Shown: positions 41,882 to 53,776 of the stretch, one piece after another
Layout: each line of letters begins with the position of its first letter
How positions within the stretch are numbered: the first letter of the stretch is position 1
Origin: Agarophyton chilense
Lineage: Eukaryota > Rhodophyta > Florideophyceae > Gracilariales > Gracilariaceae
DNA: 64,000 nt
NCBI GenBank assembly: GCA_030374765.1
Contig: JARGXX010000096.1
Coordinates: 434,001 to 498,000, forward strand
Direction: 5' to 3'
Notes under the pieces: generated by a model
Seen by the model: the letters and a program-made list of their open reading frames with translations, nothing else
The model's database searches: none
What the model was told of the DNA's origin: nothing
Made by a program: the position numbers and the translations under genes

Positions 41882-42657
41882 CTTCTCATAGTCCTTTCGA
41901 CAAAATTTGAAGCCAATACCAGTGCCGTCTTTGTTTGAGTCAGACCTATTCTAAGCGACAATCCGAGAGTACTTCCAGCCTTTCCTTTCCAGTTCGATTC
42001 GCTTCTTCGGATTTCTCTATTTTTGTAAACAAAAGCAATTTCCATTGCACAACAGTCTCCCCACTGTTTTTGCTTTGCAGTGACTCACAATTTTTATTAA
42101 TGGCTCTCGCCCCAAAACAACCTGCAGAAAGTATGCTAAAAACTTCAGACGTATTTTGCATGGATAACCTTCAGTTGCTGCATCGTTCAAAATTTCATTG
42201 TGATGAACTTTATCACGTACAAGCAGCCAATGCTTTCTCGCTTTGCAATCATTTGAGCTTTTCAGACTCGTTAAGAGAGCCAAATAATCAAAGTTCGTGG
42301 TACACCTAAAGCATATTAGGTGCAGGCCCTCTACAACCTACTCTGCACGCCGGTTGATCAAATATCACGATGCTCTGTAGAAAATTCGTAATGATTACCA
42401 GGATAAACGATAGTTGCGCGTCAAATGATTACTCGGTGATGTGGGATAAGATTTCTTTTCCTCTTTTTACAGCCAGAACCCCTCTCTCCATATTCGCATA
42501 TAAAGGGTCTGTTACTTTCAGATCTATTCACTTCTCACGCAAACAATCCAGCTCCCGCTAGTCAACATTCACCTTTTTTGAAATAGGTAGCCCGGCCCAT
42601 CGTTTCTCATTCACAACTTCTCGACTGGAAGATTTGTACTTTGCAGAGAATCTGAAG
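41882..42657. other. No confident gene
   Basis: A 124-codon plus-strand frame at 41935-42309 has no recognisable motif and a Ser/Cys-rich composition typical of chance frames. The rest is probably the kinase 3' end and the promoter of the secreted protein gene. Confidence 0.45.
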
Positions 42658-43963
42658 ATGAAGTTCTGTTCTGTTGTCTTTCTGCTACTTAGCGTAGCCT
42701 GTTTATCTCTTGCTACAGAGAAAAAAAAGTACACTGTTTCTGATGACTTTGTCGGACATCCGCTTACGTGCGAAGGACAGTGTCACAAGGCGCGGTCATC
42801 ATCTATTCATCTGGCAAGCACGCTCGGTTTGGAATTTGATTCGGTGTTTGACAATCTTAGGATGGCCTCACAGTTAATGGCGCCAAGCGAGAGCCTAGAA
42901 ATTGCCCATCGCGAGTTGGAGAACGCAAATAGTGGAAACAAGAAGGATGTCATCGACCACGAAAAAGACGAAGAAGAAGATCAAGAAGAAGATGATAACA
43001 AAACTCGGAAGGATGCTTGCAGGAAAGCTGATTGTAAGGTTTTGAGGGACTCGCTGAACTGCTCAACCGCAGGTACATACTCCAAGATTGGATTTGTTCC
43101 ACTTTTGAGCATCAAAAATATGGGTTACTTGTTTGCAAGCGTCTCATCCGGTATTAGTGGTTTGCGTCCCAGATTTTTCTCCATGGAAGGAGCAGGGGGT
43201 CGGACAGGGTACACAATTTTTGTTGGTTCGCCGTATGGAGCACCAACAACAGTATTTGCGGTACGATACTCTTACTTTTGTGGAGACCTGTTTGATTTTT
43301 CTCACCTTGACAGTAACGACTGACCCATGCATTCTTTCTTTTCTCCCTTATTTTAGATCATGCAACCCACACGAGTTGGCCCGGCACCTGAGGGTCCATT
43401 GAAATTCCTGCTCGAACAAGCGCTCATTTCATCACCTGCCCGTGACCGAGTTCCTCTAAAGTCCAAACTCATCCGGTTCGGAAAATTCGAGGATTCGGCC
43501 TGTACGTTCAAAGAAGATACTCCTTTCCGAGCACTGCCAGCAGGTTTGGTGCGAGAAGTTGAAAGGGATAGAATGTTCTCTGCCAATGATTATTTCACTC
43601 TCGCTTTTCAAACTCAAACGAATATAACTTCCGTTGAGGTCACGATTGGACAAGAGCAATGCGCGGCAGTTGTGTTGAGTACGGCACCGCCATGCTGTGT
43701 TGTGAGTCCCGAAATTCCTGTTTCTTATGGAGAAGGTTGCTAATCATGACGACTGTCAAATTTTAAGAGCAGCTGAGGCAGCTTGTATCGCAGTACCGCT
43801 CTGTGTGGAGTTGTCTCAACTCGTGGGATGCATGAAAGAAGAGTGCCACTGTCTTCATTGCTTCACGATAACAAAAGGTATCGACGACGCGCAAGCGGGA
43901 TATCTGACAGGAACGCGGCTCAATAGTTATTTAGTTGGAGCAGGGCCAAAAAGCAGTAAATAG
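42658..43963 (+). CDS. Secreted Cys-rich protein, unknown function (probably three exons)
   Basis: The ATG at 42658 opens MKFCSVVFLLLSVACLSLAT, a clear signal peptide. The mature part has scattered Cys, an acidic Glu/Asp run (HEKDEEEDQEEDDNK) at about residue 105, and a Gly-rich stretch (FVGSPYGAPTTVFA). I infer exons 42658-43260, 43357-43701 and 43778-43963. The introns would be 43261-43356 (GTACGA...TTTTAG) and 43702-43777 (GTGAGT..., with a TGCTAATC branch-like site). Both keep the frame and give about 377 residues ending in a Cys-rich tail (CVELSQLVGCMKEECHCLHC). The first intron is fairly convincing and the second acceptor is weak. I do not recognise the family. A secreted or vacuolar/cell-surface protein is likely. 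Without splicing the first frame alone would end at 43323. Confidence 0.55.
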
Positions 43964-44335
43964 AATTCCAGCTAGACGAATAAATTCAGATCTATTGAGT
44001 ACATGAACTTGTTCACTTTAGGAGGGTTCACTTGAGAAGGGTAGAAATCTACACAGAACTCGAATGCCGACAACATTTTTGGGATCCGGCGTAGCCCACC
44101 GTCGTTCGTACTACCACCACCGGTACCGAAGGTAGTAGATAGTCTGCGAACAAGAACCTGTGTGCTCTCTACTAAACTCTATCCACCAACATCATCGTCA
44201 GTCTGACCTCCAAGTCCACGCGTGTGAATTTGTTTGGTTGCGCTCATTTCTTTTGAAGAACAAGTGTTTTACTGAAGCACATCTTAGCCTCACACACTGT
44301 TTTGTGAACAGCCAGATCCTGTCAACAGCGTGACA
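43964..44335. other. Spacer, presumed Mia40 promoter
   Basis: No coding pattern recognised. It holds the 3' end of the secreted protein gene and the upstream region of the Mia40 gene. Confidence 0.5.
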
Positions 44336-44938
44336 ATGGAACCTCAACCCTCTTCAGCTCCGGAATTCGAACAAGAGCCAGAATTATTCGCAGCTTCAGC
44401 ATCTGAAAAAAAAGCCATCGCTTCAGGGAAAACTGAGTCAGATGCATCTGATCTGTCAGCTCTGTCTGAGGAACCGCACAGCGCAACGCGAAAGGAGCAC
44501 GACGACCACCAACAAGCGGTGGGAAAGAAAGAATCAGAGGAATCCACAGAATCCAAAACCGTATCAAACCCAGAAACTTCTAAGGTTGAACAAGAAGTAG
44601 CCAGCGTCGAATTGAATGCTTCAGATCCGAACAGCGAGCGGCCCTTGAGTAAGGAGGAGCTCATTGAGGAGGCACTTAACTGCCCTTGCATTTCTTCCAT
44701 GAAAGAAGGATCCTGTGGAGATTCGTTTATCGATGCATATAAATGCTTTTTGCAAAGCGAGACCGAGCCTAAAGGTATGGACTGCATGGATCAATTTAAA
44801 ACCATGCAATCCTGTCTTGCAGAGCATCCTGAGGAATACAATCTAGATGATGACGAAGCCGATGATCCATTTGCAATGGCAAAGGAAAAGCAGGAACAAG
44901 ACACACCGAAAGTCGCAGCTGAACCACCATCTGCGTGA
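44336..44938 (+). CDS. MIA40: Mia40/CHCHD4 intermembrane-space oxidoreductase
   Basis: Mia40 imports and oxidatively folds small Cys-motif proteins in the mitochondrial intermembrane space, passing electrons to Erv1/ALR. This 200-residue protein has the redox-active CPC at 116-118 within LNCPCISSMKEG. Twin CX9C motifs follow (Cys127/137 and 150/160) in the family order, including FIDAYKCFLQSE and DCMDQFKTMQSC, then HPEEY. There is no membrane anchor or presequence, so it resembles the soluble animal/plant type rather than the anchored yeast type. Unusually, about 110 acidic, Ser/Glu-rich residues precede the CPC, much longer than in human CHCHD4 where CPC lies near residue 53-55. The start ATG at 44336 is the first in frame. 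Confidence 0.93.
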   Translation: MEPQPSSAPEFEQEPELFAASASEKKAIASGKTESDASDLSALSEEPHSATRKEHDDHQQAVGKKESEESTESKTVSNPETSKVEQEVASVELNASDPNSERPLSKEELIEEALNCPCISSMKEGSCGDSFIDAYKCFLQSETEPKGMDCMDQFKTMQSCLAEHPEEYNLDDDEADDPFAMAKEKQEQDTPKVAAEPPSA

Positions 44939-45142
44939 TGGTGATAAATGATAGAATGTTCTTTATGTTTTTTGTATCAATGTCAATCCCAATACATATG
45001 CGGCCAAAGCTCTTCTTGGGAACGAGTTGAGTTGTGAATTGACACCGCCTGCGACTCCTGTCGGAGAATTCAATGGGGCTCCTGTGGTATTCCGAGCCAT
45101 CAATGGGAGCTTCAACGATTAGCTCTATTCACATAGAATTTG
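44939..45142. other. Convergent 3' spacer
   Basis: Short gap between the Mia40 and ABC transporter stop codons. A 40-codon plus frame here ends NGSFND but has no known match. Confidence 0.4.
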
Positions 45143-47071
45143 CTACAAGCCACTGACGCCAAGGGTTACGATTTGATCGTGAAGCTGTCTTAGTGATGGG
45201 GAGTGTGCGACTGTTAGAGATGATATTCCGCCTCTCTTCAGAGCTGTCATTACTCTTGCTTCACTCACAACGTCCAGCGAGGCTGTAGGTTCGTCCAAAA
45301 TAACAAAACTGGGTCTGTGGAACAAGACCCGTGAAGCTGCAATCAGTTGCGCCTCACCCGGACTAATTTGACATGACCAGTCCGTCTTGAGATCTAAACA
45401 TTCTCCATGTAAACCTCTGCACCAACCAACCTCCTCTAATGCTGTGGATACTCTGTTTGTTTCTTCTATTGATCCACAACACCGTTTTGGGTATGTTACA
45501 AGTTCCCGCAGAGAACAAAAACCTGACGTTATGTAAGGAGTTTGTGGCACAAAAATGACTGAAGTCTGATCCTGCGGCATTCGAATCATTCCAGATGAAG
45601 GAGTCCATATCCCACGAAGAACTTTGACTATGCTTGTCTTACCAGTTCCAGTTCTTCCATCTAGCAAAACCCAGCGACCCTTTTCGAGTGTGAACGAAAT
45701 GGGCCCAACGATTGTGGAGCCTCCCGGTTGTACCACAAGCTCTTCAACTTGGATGGAATCTGTTGTGCTCGAAGGCGAGTGGTTCGAATCGTGAGACGTT
45801 CTTGACATGAGAGGCTCAGTATCAGGACTTTCTACTGTGCTTAGCTGCGGCATAGGCTCTTCTTCAAGAACAGAAACCAGGGCTGCTAATCTATTTACGT
45901 GTGAAATAAATTCACTTGCAACTGTTCCGAGTTGAACGAGCATGGTGAATGAATACAATAGTTGCATGAAGATACTCCCCGTTTGAGAAATCCATTGTGC
46001 CTTTTCGCCTGGCGTCATGTCTGACGAGAAGGCGACACTTGAAGAGTCGAATACATTTGAATAAATGGCTAGGGCCAAGGCAAGGTACATGATTAGCGAA
46101 ACGTAGTAGCCAAAGCCATACTGAACGAAGTTCAAGAAAACATGCCGAGAAATGACAGTCCACGTATTAGACACGGCCATGTCCAAGTTGCTTGAGAGCC
46201 TCTCTCTCTCTAACGGCCCTCCTCTCAACATTGCGATCTCTTCGAAATGTCGGCGAAATTCTGCATGACGATAACGGAAATCAGCTTCGAGCTTTTCCTG
46301 ACGAAAGACAACAGGTGATGTACAATTTATGGCATAGACCGTCCCAAGCGACACAAGCGCTGACCATAAGTACGCCACTATGATTCCAAACCAACCGGTG
46401 CGAATAAGAGTTTTGTTCGAGTATAAGAGTAAAGAGGCAACAGCTTCAAGGCAGCCTCCTGTATCCTGACCTTGAGATCGCCCTCCGGCTAAAATGTCGA
46501 GCAAAGAAACTGAAAAGTCCCGAGCATCTGCAACTATTCGTTGATCTGGATTGTCTATTACATCTTCTGCGATGAGTTTGTAGTAGGCAGGGGGGCCGTA
46601 TTTGTTCGCGTGCGTGCGATTGGCAAAGTAGAGAGAATGAATGGCGTCCGTGATTCTGAGACGTAAGTAGTTCGCAGATGACTCTCGCAGTACCCCTCGA
46701 AGAACTTTCACAAGCAAAACAGCAGTTGCAATCAATGCGTACTTGGTCATTTCGCTCCTAAACAGGGGCCAGTCTTCGCTGACTAGAGTATTATAAAGCT
46801 TTCCCGGAGCCAAAATGACGAAGTAACCCCCCACCATGTACGCAAGTATCATGAGAGGCAAGCAAAGCATGACAACCATGTCCGGGAAGATCTACAAACG
46901 AAGCGAATGCAGGATTAATTAGACTTCTGGTCAGAAAGTCTTATTGATACCGTAGTGGGACGGATGAGAAAGCCTTCTACTCACCGGAAGCGAAGCAACC
47001 CTCAGAATGTGAAAGAGTTTTCGCACGGATTCGCGATTTAGGACAGCATTTCTGTCAGGAGGAAGAATCAT
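45143..47071 (-). CDS. ABC half transporter, ABCD4-like (two exons)
   Basis: A subfamily D half transporter of 611 residues. Exon 1 is 46985-47071 (MILPPDRNAVLNRES...), the intron is 46892-46984 (GTGAGT...TTTGTAG, 93 bases) and exon 2 is 45143-46891. The membrane domain has the ABCD signature VIDNPDQRIVADARDF and EEIAMLRGGPLERERL (EAA-like). RTGWFGIIVAYL and QEKLEADFRYRH resemble vertebrate ABCD4 most. The nucleotide-binding domain has Walker A GRTGTGKT (about 441-448), a Q-loop FVPQTPY, signature ISPGEAQ in place of LSGGQ, Walker B FVILDEPTASLD and a switch His in LTVAHSP. ABCD proteins import acyl-CoAs into peroxisomes, and ABCD4 handles cobalamin at lysosomes. Substrate and location cannot be told from sequence. 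It should work as a dimer. Confidence 0.88.
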
Positions 47072-47862
47072 ATCGAACGACTGTGTTGACGAATTCTGCA
47101 GATGTGAAAGCTTTTATTACGTAATCCACTAGTCGCTGTACAAGTATCATCATCCGTCGACGACAACCTAGTCAACTGCGCTTCCGCATCAGCTGTTAGG
47201 CTTAGCGAGGTCACCCCAAGTGAGCCGAAAACAAGAACAATATTGCAGTACTTGCTTCTCGTTCAGAGGTTATGAATCATACCTGACCCATTCCGAAATA
47301 GCCACTCGACGAAGTCGAAACAGATGCTCTCAAAATTGCAAAATCCGTTCTTCACCCGTCCACAAGGCATGCGCAGTAACTTACAGAACGGGAACCTGGT
47401 TACACTTGTAGATACTGTATCTATCTACCCTCGTAGCTTGAGCTCGCAGGCAATTGATGATACTTCCACAATTCTCTGAATGTGGAGGAAACACATCATC
47501 GATGCACGTCACCGCTTTTGATAGAACGGAATGGGCTGGCGCTTCCGGGTTGTCTACAGCCGCAAGATCTTGGATTTAGTACAATAGTTTTGACGCTTCA
47601 TGATGGGTCAATTTATTGACTGACGTTCAACAAGTCGATCGGAACCGAAAACATGCCTCACAATCAATTGATAGTCGACGAAGTACAGCGCGAGGCGGTG
47701 TCTTGTTTTTGTTTTGACGAGCCATGACGGGCACAGACAACGGCGGTCGCGGAATCTCTAGATCAGATTCCCTCTCAATACTCTCCAGTCGTATCGTTCT
47801 CTTTCTGTAGGCAGTCAAACTGTTGCTTTTCATTAATAAAAACCATTTTCCGAGAAAAATTA
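47072..47862. other. No confident gene
   Basis: Upstream region of the ABC transporter and 3' flank of SMC3. A 68-codon minus frame at 47627-47833 is basic but unrecognised and probably chance. Confidence 0.45.
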
Positions 47863-50800
47863 TTACCCTCTTGAGGGCTCGTCTGTAATAAAAGTTAGGG
47901 CAACATCACGCCCGACTTCTTGGATGCCGCTGACTTTTTTCTTGTGTGTCACTCCGTACCACATGTCACCAGCGTTAACGAATTCGGGCCTAAACGTTGT
48001 TGTGATAAACTGTGTTCCACTGTTAGCCTGTTTTCGAATAAGGTTTGCTACTGCTTGTCTGTGGGTTGCGTCCAGATTTGCGTCAATTTCGTCGAAAAGA
48101 TAAAACGGGGCAGGATCTAATCGTTGAATAGCGAAGATCAAAGCTAAGGCAACAATCGATTTTTGGCCGCCGCTCAACTGCTGCAACAAATAAGCTTGAC
48201 CTGTGCTGCTAAAGGCAACTTTCATTGCGACGCCGGTGTACTGGATACGAGAAGCCCCATCGCCTTCAGCCTGTCTTTGATTTCTTGTCTGCTCATTGGA
48301 TTTCAGCATTACAAGGGAAGCACGACCTCCAGGAACGAGCTCTTTGAAGACTTCGCTGAAGTATTTACTCACTCCCTTGAACGTTCTGATGATATCCTCG
48401 TCTTTCCGCTGATCCAGAGACTCGATGAGTTGCCTGATTGCCGCAGCGCCGGAATCCAACTCCTCGCGTTGTTGGGACAACGCTTCTCGCTTCTCAGAAA
48501 AACTAATATACTGGTCCAAAGCTTTCTTATTAACATGAGAATACTTCTGCAATCCCTCGTTGGCTTTTTTGAGTTTCCTCATCAAACCACCTACAGAGAA
48601 ATCTCGGTACTTGTCGAAATCAGCGGGCAAAGACCCTAATTCACGAATATTCTTTTCGGCTTCTGTCTTCTTCTGGGTCTCTACTGCCCTTTGGCTGTAT
48701 CTCTTTTCGATTTGTTGTCGATCCTCTTCTACAGCCTTGTTGATTTTGGCTTCTTCATCACGATTTTGGTCTATCTGAGTAGACGTCTGACCATGCAGTC
48801 GCTTCTTCTCAGCGAGAGAGGTCTCTGCATCTTTCAGCTCGGATTTGACGCGGCTCAGCTCTTCCTCTGCATTTTGCAGAGCATCTCGCTGTTTCTTCGA
48901 GTTCTCTTCCATTTTACGCTGCAGATCATCTGCCTCACCCGAGTCCAATACATCACCAGCGACGACTGCAATTGACTTCCTCAGTTCTGCCTCTCGCTTC
49001 TCTAGGCTTCCTTCTATTTCAGCACGAAGTTCAAGCACTCGCCGTTCTACTGCGGCCTTCTCCGTGACCTTATCATTCTTAGTGCTTCTGAGTGAATCTA
49101 TTTCATTCTTCAATTCCGACATTTGGGCTTCTTCGGCTGGAGAGAGGCCCGAAATCATTGGAGATTGAAGTTCTTTTTCCAGATCCTCAACGGTCCTATC
49201 TGTGTTGTTCATCATATCTTCAGCATCAGTGATCTGGTTCCTGGCATTGGAAATGCTATGTCTGTCAACTTCTATAAATCGCTCAATATCATGAATTTCC
49301 TTGTCCAAACGCCCGATTGTGACACCAGCGTTGCGTTTGACAACACTTCGTCGCTGGATTTCACCCATGATTTCATTCAACCTTCGGGTAACATCTTCAA
49401 GAGCAGCGTTGAGTTCGTCTTTCTTCGGCTGCATAGCCCTCAAATCTGAGCCAGCTTCTCGGAGGAACCGGGCAGCATCTATCCGATTACGGCTTGTATC
49501 AACGTAGCCACCCCGCATACCGCCACGACGATTAACTTGGTCGCCGTCAAGCGTGATACAATCTACATTAAGATCTCGCGCCAAATCACTTGCAATCTGG
49601 ATCGTTTTCGCCACAAGCACTCTTCCAAACACATGCTTTGCCACAGGAAAGAATATGGAATCGCAGCGAATCTTACTCAGGAGAGGCACAGAATCCTCGG
49701 AGGGAGGAGGGGGGGGACGAGAATCAGGTCTCATGCGATTCAGAGGGATGAAGGTCACTCGCCCAGCACGTTTATCCCTGAGAACTCTGACCAGTTTGGC
49801 AGCTGTTTCATCATTATCGACCACGACATGAGTCAGTGCGCCACCAGCCGTAACATCTGTGGCGGTCGAATACCTCGAATCGACATCAATCAGGTCAAGG
49901 AGCGGTCCATAAACTTTATCCGGACCAAAGTTCCTCGGGTCTTCCCGCGACAACCTAGCGATGAATTTCAGAGAGTGATAGATAGAAGACCCGATCACAG
50001 AGCGCTTATTGGCTTCCAATTTACTCATTCCATCTTGCAGTTCTTTTATCTTGGCGGATATCTCTGACTCTTGACGCCACAAGTCTTGCCTTTTCCTGAA
50101 GACACGGTCTCTTTCCGCATTTAAGCCTTGAAGCTCAGAGCTGGCAGCATCAGAGCTTGACCGAAGTTCTTCTCTTTGCTTGCGTTTTTCTTCGCATTTT
50201 TGTTCATTTTTAGTTATACCCTGCTGTAGACGACGAATATCATCCATTCTAGACTTGATTCTGACCTCACTCGACCTTTTCCGAGCCTTTGCTTCTCGAA
50301 TGCTCTTCCGAAGATGTGCGTTCCGCTCATCAACAGTAGAGAATTGATTACTTCGATTTGCCTTGACCCTAAGCCTCAATAAAGAACTGTGTATGTCATC
50401 CATTCGCTTCTGCATGGACTGTTCTTCGGCTTTCAAGTTCGATAGTTGAGACTCTAAAGGCTGTAGTTCTGCCTTCTTTTGGGTAATCAAACGTCGGAGC
50501 TCTTCCATTTCCGCCTTTGTATTTGCGACTGTTTCCGCGGTCGTTGAAGCTGCGTGCTCCGCCTCGGCGACATTGACTTGAAGTTTTGCAACTTTCTCGA
50601 CGCCAAGTCTACGCCTTTTGTGCAGTGTTGCACAATCATCTTCAGATGTTTTCAACTCTGGGCCGAGGGCTTTCAGCTGCCGTTCGGCGGTGGCAATATC
50701 GTTGCACACTTCTGCAAGTCGCGCATTTAGTTTTTCTGCTCGTGAACGCTGCTGGCCTCGATCTCCATCTAAGGCGTCTAGTGCCGCTTTGGCCTCCTCA

Positions 50801-51495
50801 AGTTCGCGGACGTGAATTGTGTACTGCAAAGCCTTGCGCTCTTTGTCGAGACGCTGAAAGGCTTTCAACTCGTCCTTTTCTGATTCCAGCTCAGAAAGAC
50901 GTGACTCGATTGAGTCGATGACCTCGACGATTCTGTCGCGTTTGGCATCAGCGTCTTCCATTAGCTTCAAGGACTCCTTTCTTCTATCGTCATACACCCG
51001 AGTTCCAGCCACCTCTTGCAAAAGCTCAAGCCTTTGCTGATCAGTCATGGCACACAAAGCAGCAACCTTACCCTGTTGCACGATGTAATATGGGTTGGAG
51101 CGAGAAAAGCCGGCAGACTCTAAGAGATTGAACACCTCCGTTCTTGAAACGTTCTTCCAATCAAGAGTATATTCATCCTTTTTCAATCCAATCATGCGTC
51201 TCAACAATACCTGGTCTTTGTCGATGGGAAGACGCCCATCGGAATTGTCAAAAGTCATTTCAACATACGCGGAAAGCACAGACGCTCCTGCACCCTCGTG
51301 AAGCAGTGCGACTCTTTCTTCGGCGCGCAAGTTGGAAAAGGTATCGGAAAGCACAAATCGCACTGCATCAAAGAAATTAGATTTACCGGAACCATTTCTG
51401 CCAACGACGACATTGTGGGACGGTGAAAAGGGTCCAGCCACGGTGGCCGAGCGATAGCTCTTAAAGCCAGTTACGGTGATTTGCTTGATATGCAT
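47863..51495 (-). CDS. SMC3: Cohesin subunit SMC3
   Basis: SMC3 pairs with SMC1 and a kleisin to form the cohesin ring that holds sister chromatids and folds chromosomes. From the ATG at 51495 (MHIKQITVTGFKSYR) the intronless gene gives 1210 residues, the normal length. The N-terminal ATPase half has Walker A VGRNGSGKSN (about 31-40), RLPIDKDQVLLRR and SAGFSRSNPYYIVQQGKV, all SMC3-diagnostic. Two long coiled coils flank a hinge (about 525-650, with VYGPLLDLIDVDSRY and GGALTHVVVDNDETAAK). The C-terminal half has LSGGQKSIVALALI and Walker B PFYLFDEIDANLD. The acetylation-site lysine pair region is readable as IGLKKDEY. The frame is open for 16 codons upstream, but only from a GTG, so the ATG at 51495 is preferred. 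Confidence 0.98.
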   Translation of the reverse strand: MHIKQITVTGFKSYRSATVAGPFSPSHNVVVGRNGSGKSNFFDAVRFVLSDTFSNLRAEERVALLHEGAGASVLSAYVEMTFDNSDGRLPIDKDQVLLRRMIGLKKDEYTLDWKNVSRTEVFNLLESAGFSRSNPYYIVQQGKVAALCAMTDQQRLELLQEVAGTRVYDDRRKESLKLMEDADAKRDRIVEVIDSIESRLSELESEKDELKAFQRLDKERKALQYTIHVRELEEAKAALDALDGDRGQQRSRAEKLNARLAEVCNDIATAERQLKALGPELKTSEDDCATLHKRRRLGVEKVAKLQVNVAEAEHAASTTAETVANTKAEMEELRRLITQKKAELQPLESQLSNLKAEEQSMQKRMDDIHSSLLRLRVKANRSNQFSTVDERNAHLRKSIREAKARKRSSEVRIKSRMDDIRRLQQGITKNEQKCEEKRKQREELRSSSDAASSELQGLNAERDRVFRKRQDLWRQESEISAKIKELQDGMSKLEANKRSVIGSSIYHSLKFIARLSREDPRNFGPDKVYGPLLDLIDVDSRYSTATDVTAGGALTHVVVDNDETAAKLVRVLRDKRAGRVTFIPLNRMRPDSRPPPPPSEDSVPLLSKIRCDSIFFPVAKHVFGRVLVAKTIQIASDLARDLNVDCITLDGDQVNRRGGMRGGYVDTSRNRIDAARFLREAGSDLRAMQPKKDELNAALEDVTRRLNEIMGEIQRRSVVKRNAGVTIGRLDKEIHDIERFIEVDRHSISNARNQITDAEDMMNNTDRTVEDLEKELQSPMISGLSPAEEAQMSELKNEIDSLRSTKNDKVTEKAAVERRVLELRAEIEGSLEKREAELRKSIAVVAGDVLDSGEADDLQRKMEENSKKQRDALQNAEEELSRVKSELKDAETSLAEKKRLHGQTSTQIDQNRDEEAKINKAVEEDRQQIEKRYSQRAVETQKKTEAEKNIRELGSLPADFDKYRDFSVGGLMRKLKKANEGLQKYSHVNKKALDQYISFSEKREALSQQREELDSGAAAIRQLIESLDQRKDEDIIRTFKGVSKYFSEVFKELVPGGRASLVMLKSNEQTRNQRQAEGDGASRIQYTGVAMKVAFSSTGQAYLLQQLSGGQKSIVALALIFAIQRLDPAPFYLFDEIDANLDATHRQAVANLIRKQANSGTQFITTTFRPEFVNAGDMWYGVTHKKKVSGIQEVGRDVALTFITDEPSRG

Positions 51496-52491
51496 TTGGG
51501 GTGCAAGCGGCAAGCCGTTGAGAGCGGTAGGCGTTTGGTACACGCTTCATGAACAAACGCTAGAAAGCATGCAGGCGCAACAAGTGGGTTTTAGTGTTAC
51601 CGATGGGTGGGATATAGCTGGATGGAAGAGCGTAAAGACAGCGCAAGTGCAGGTGATGCGCTTAGAGAGCGGGCGCGGGCGCAGGCGATGAGAACATCGA
51701 AGGGAGCAGAAGACACTTCACCAGCATTTGGCGCGAAAAGGAAGGCGCATGCTGTTTCGTTTCGTTTCGTTTGGTTGCGAAGCGAGCGGAGCACTGTGGA
51801 GTACGAAAGATTAGCGCCAAATGCTTGTCAGTGCTTCCGAAAATAGCAAAAAGTTGGTCACTTTTAGGTTCAAAACGGTTTAGCGTAGCAATCCCTCGAT
51901 TTCGTGAGGTTAAAGATGGAATGCACAGTTGCCTTAAGTCTTAAAGTTTAAGGGGAATAGCTGCAATCAAAAGGCGTGAAGTTATCTACAGCTTGTAACT
52001 AGTTAAAGCAAGGAGCAAGTTAGTTGGACTTAATGACAACGCGAAGCTGCTCTCTACGCGCGTCTTTCTGTTGGCCTCTATTCAACGGCGAGACGCTGTC
52101 ACATAGTAACAAAAGTACTGTCATCCTTCAGTTCGGCATATTCGGAAATGTACATCTGGGCTTTTTTCCAAGTCCTCCTTCTAGCCCGTGAGGGCGTTGG
52201 AGCTCAAAAGTGCGAGACCGGCCATGGAAAAAGCACCGGCCTGACGCACGAGCCTGGTTCTGACGGTAATAGTGGAAGTGTGACGAGTCTTCACGGAACA
52301 ACAATGAGCATCGAGACCGATAGCTTAGACAGCACCCAGTGCTGGAAAGCACTGTAAGTAAACGTTTCACTGGCCCACCCTCCTCGGGGCTGCCTGCTTG
52401 CTGCGTGTGAATCCGAAAATCAAAATGATTAGTAGCAGCGCATTTCACTCATCATTAGTAGTAGTATTTGCAGAGGACCGAGCGCTGCATC
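51496..52491. other. No gene recognised
   Basis: The SMC3 upstream region and the 3' flank of the Ser-rich gene. Short frames only. TTTCGTTTCGTTTCGTTTGG at about 51751 is simple sequence. Confidence 0.5.
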
Positions 52492-53725
52492 CTACGTGCC
52501 GTTCGTCTGCAGCTTTTGAAACAACAAGTCGGTCGCCCTGCGCAGAGCGTCCACCTCCCCCTTGAGACGGTTTCGCTCCAACGCAGCCGAAGAACTTCCG
52601 TAGTATGCGCTGGCAATCTTGCCCATCCAGCTTTTGCCCTTCTTTTCAGCGTTGCTCTCCCGCTTGCCCGCTTGCTCGTTCTGCGAACACATGTTAACAA
52701 CCTCTCTCAGAACATCGAGCTGTTCCTCCAAATCCTTCACCTTGTCCTCCATTTCATCGCAGTCCATACACTCGTCCTCAAGAGCACTCCTTTCCCTCTT
52801 CATACGGCTGTGCATCTTGAACGTGTCGTTGGACTGCGAGCCGTCCGATACTGATACAGATGCCGTAGTTGACGACTTTGTTCGAAAATCGTCGGCGCCA
52901 AGATCGACGCTTTCCAGCTCTTGCTCTTCAAACGAACTGCGCTTTGCGTCTTCAGAGTTGGAGTCGCTGGAGAAGCAGCCATCAGTGGAAGACTTACGAT
53001 GACTCAGCCTGTTTTGGATTTGTTCCGCAACCACATCTCGATCAGCAATTCGTTTTCTGCGCAGCTCAGCCTCTAGCTTGCCCATTTCCTCCTTTTGGTG
53101 CAGTTCCATCAACACTGTATCTCGCTGCTGCTTGGTCATGAGTTTCAGTCTCTCCGGCGCCCAAGGCGGCATTCCGCGAAGCCCCGTGCCGCAACTGCTG
53201 CACATACCGCAACAGCGTTTTTCCAAGATTCTTTTCTCCCCCGATGACATGCGGCGTAACGAAGCATCGTCTGAAGTGTACTCGACACGCTTGTGTCGAG
53301 GCTGCGCGCCGTATGCAAACGTTCCCGCGCGCGGCAGAGCAGCAGGTGAATTGACGAAAGACTTGGGCGCTGCAGAGCGTGAATTGGGGCTTCGAAAAGA
53401 CGGCTGACACGGTTTGGCAGCAGACACGCGATGCGAAGCTCTTCTGAGTTGCGGCTTGCCGTCTTGGGACGGTGGCGGCTGCAGCTGCTTCGCAGGCAGC
53501 TGTCGAAAAGTAGAGCCTCTGCGCAGACGGGGGACACTTGGCGACGCATCAGGCAGCACAGACGCAGCATTGTGACTGAGCGGGCGATTGACAAAGGTAG
53601 CGCCGCGCCGAAGACCCGACGGTCCGGTGGAAGCCGGGCGCGAGTGACGGAACGTGGTGGCACGCGGAAGTCGGGGCGGCGACGACGGCTGTGACGACGG
53701 AGAGCGCGGCTGTGCGGGCGGCGCA

Positions 53726-53776
<51 letters not shown>

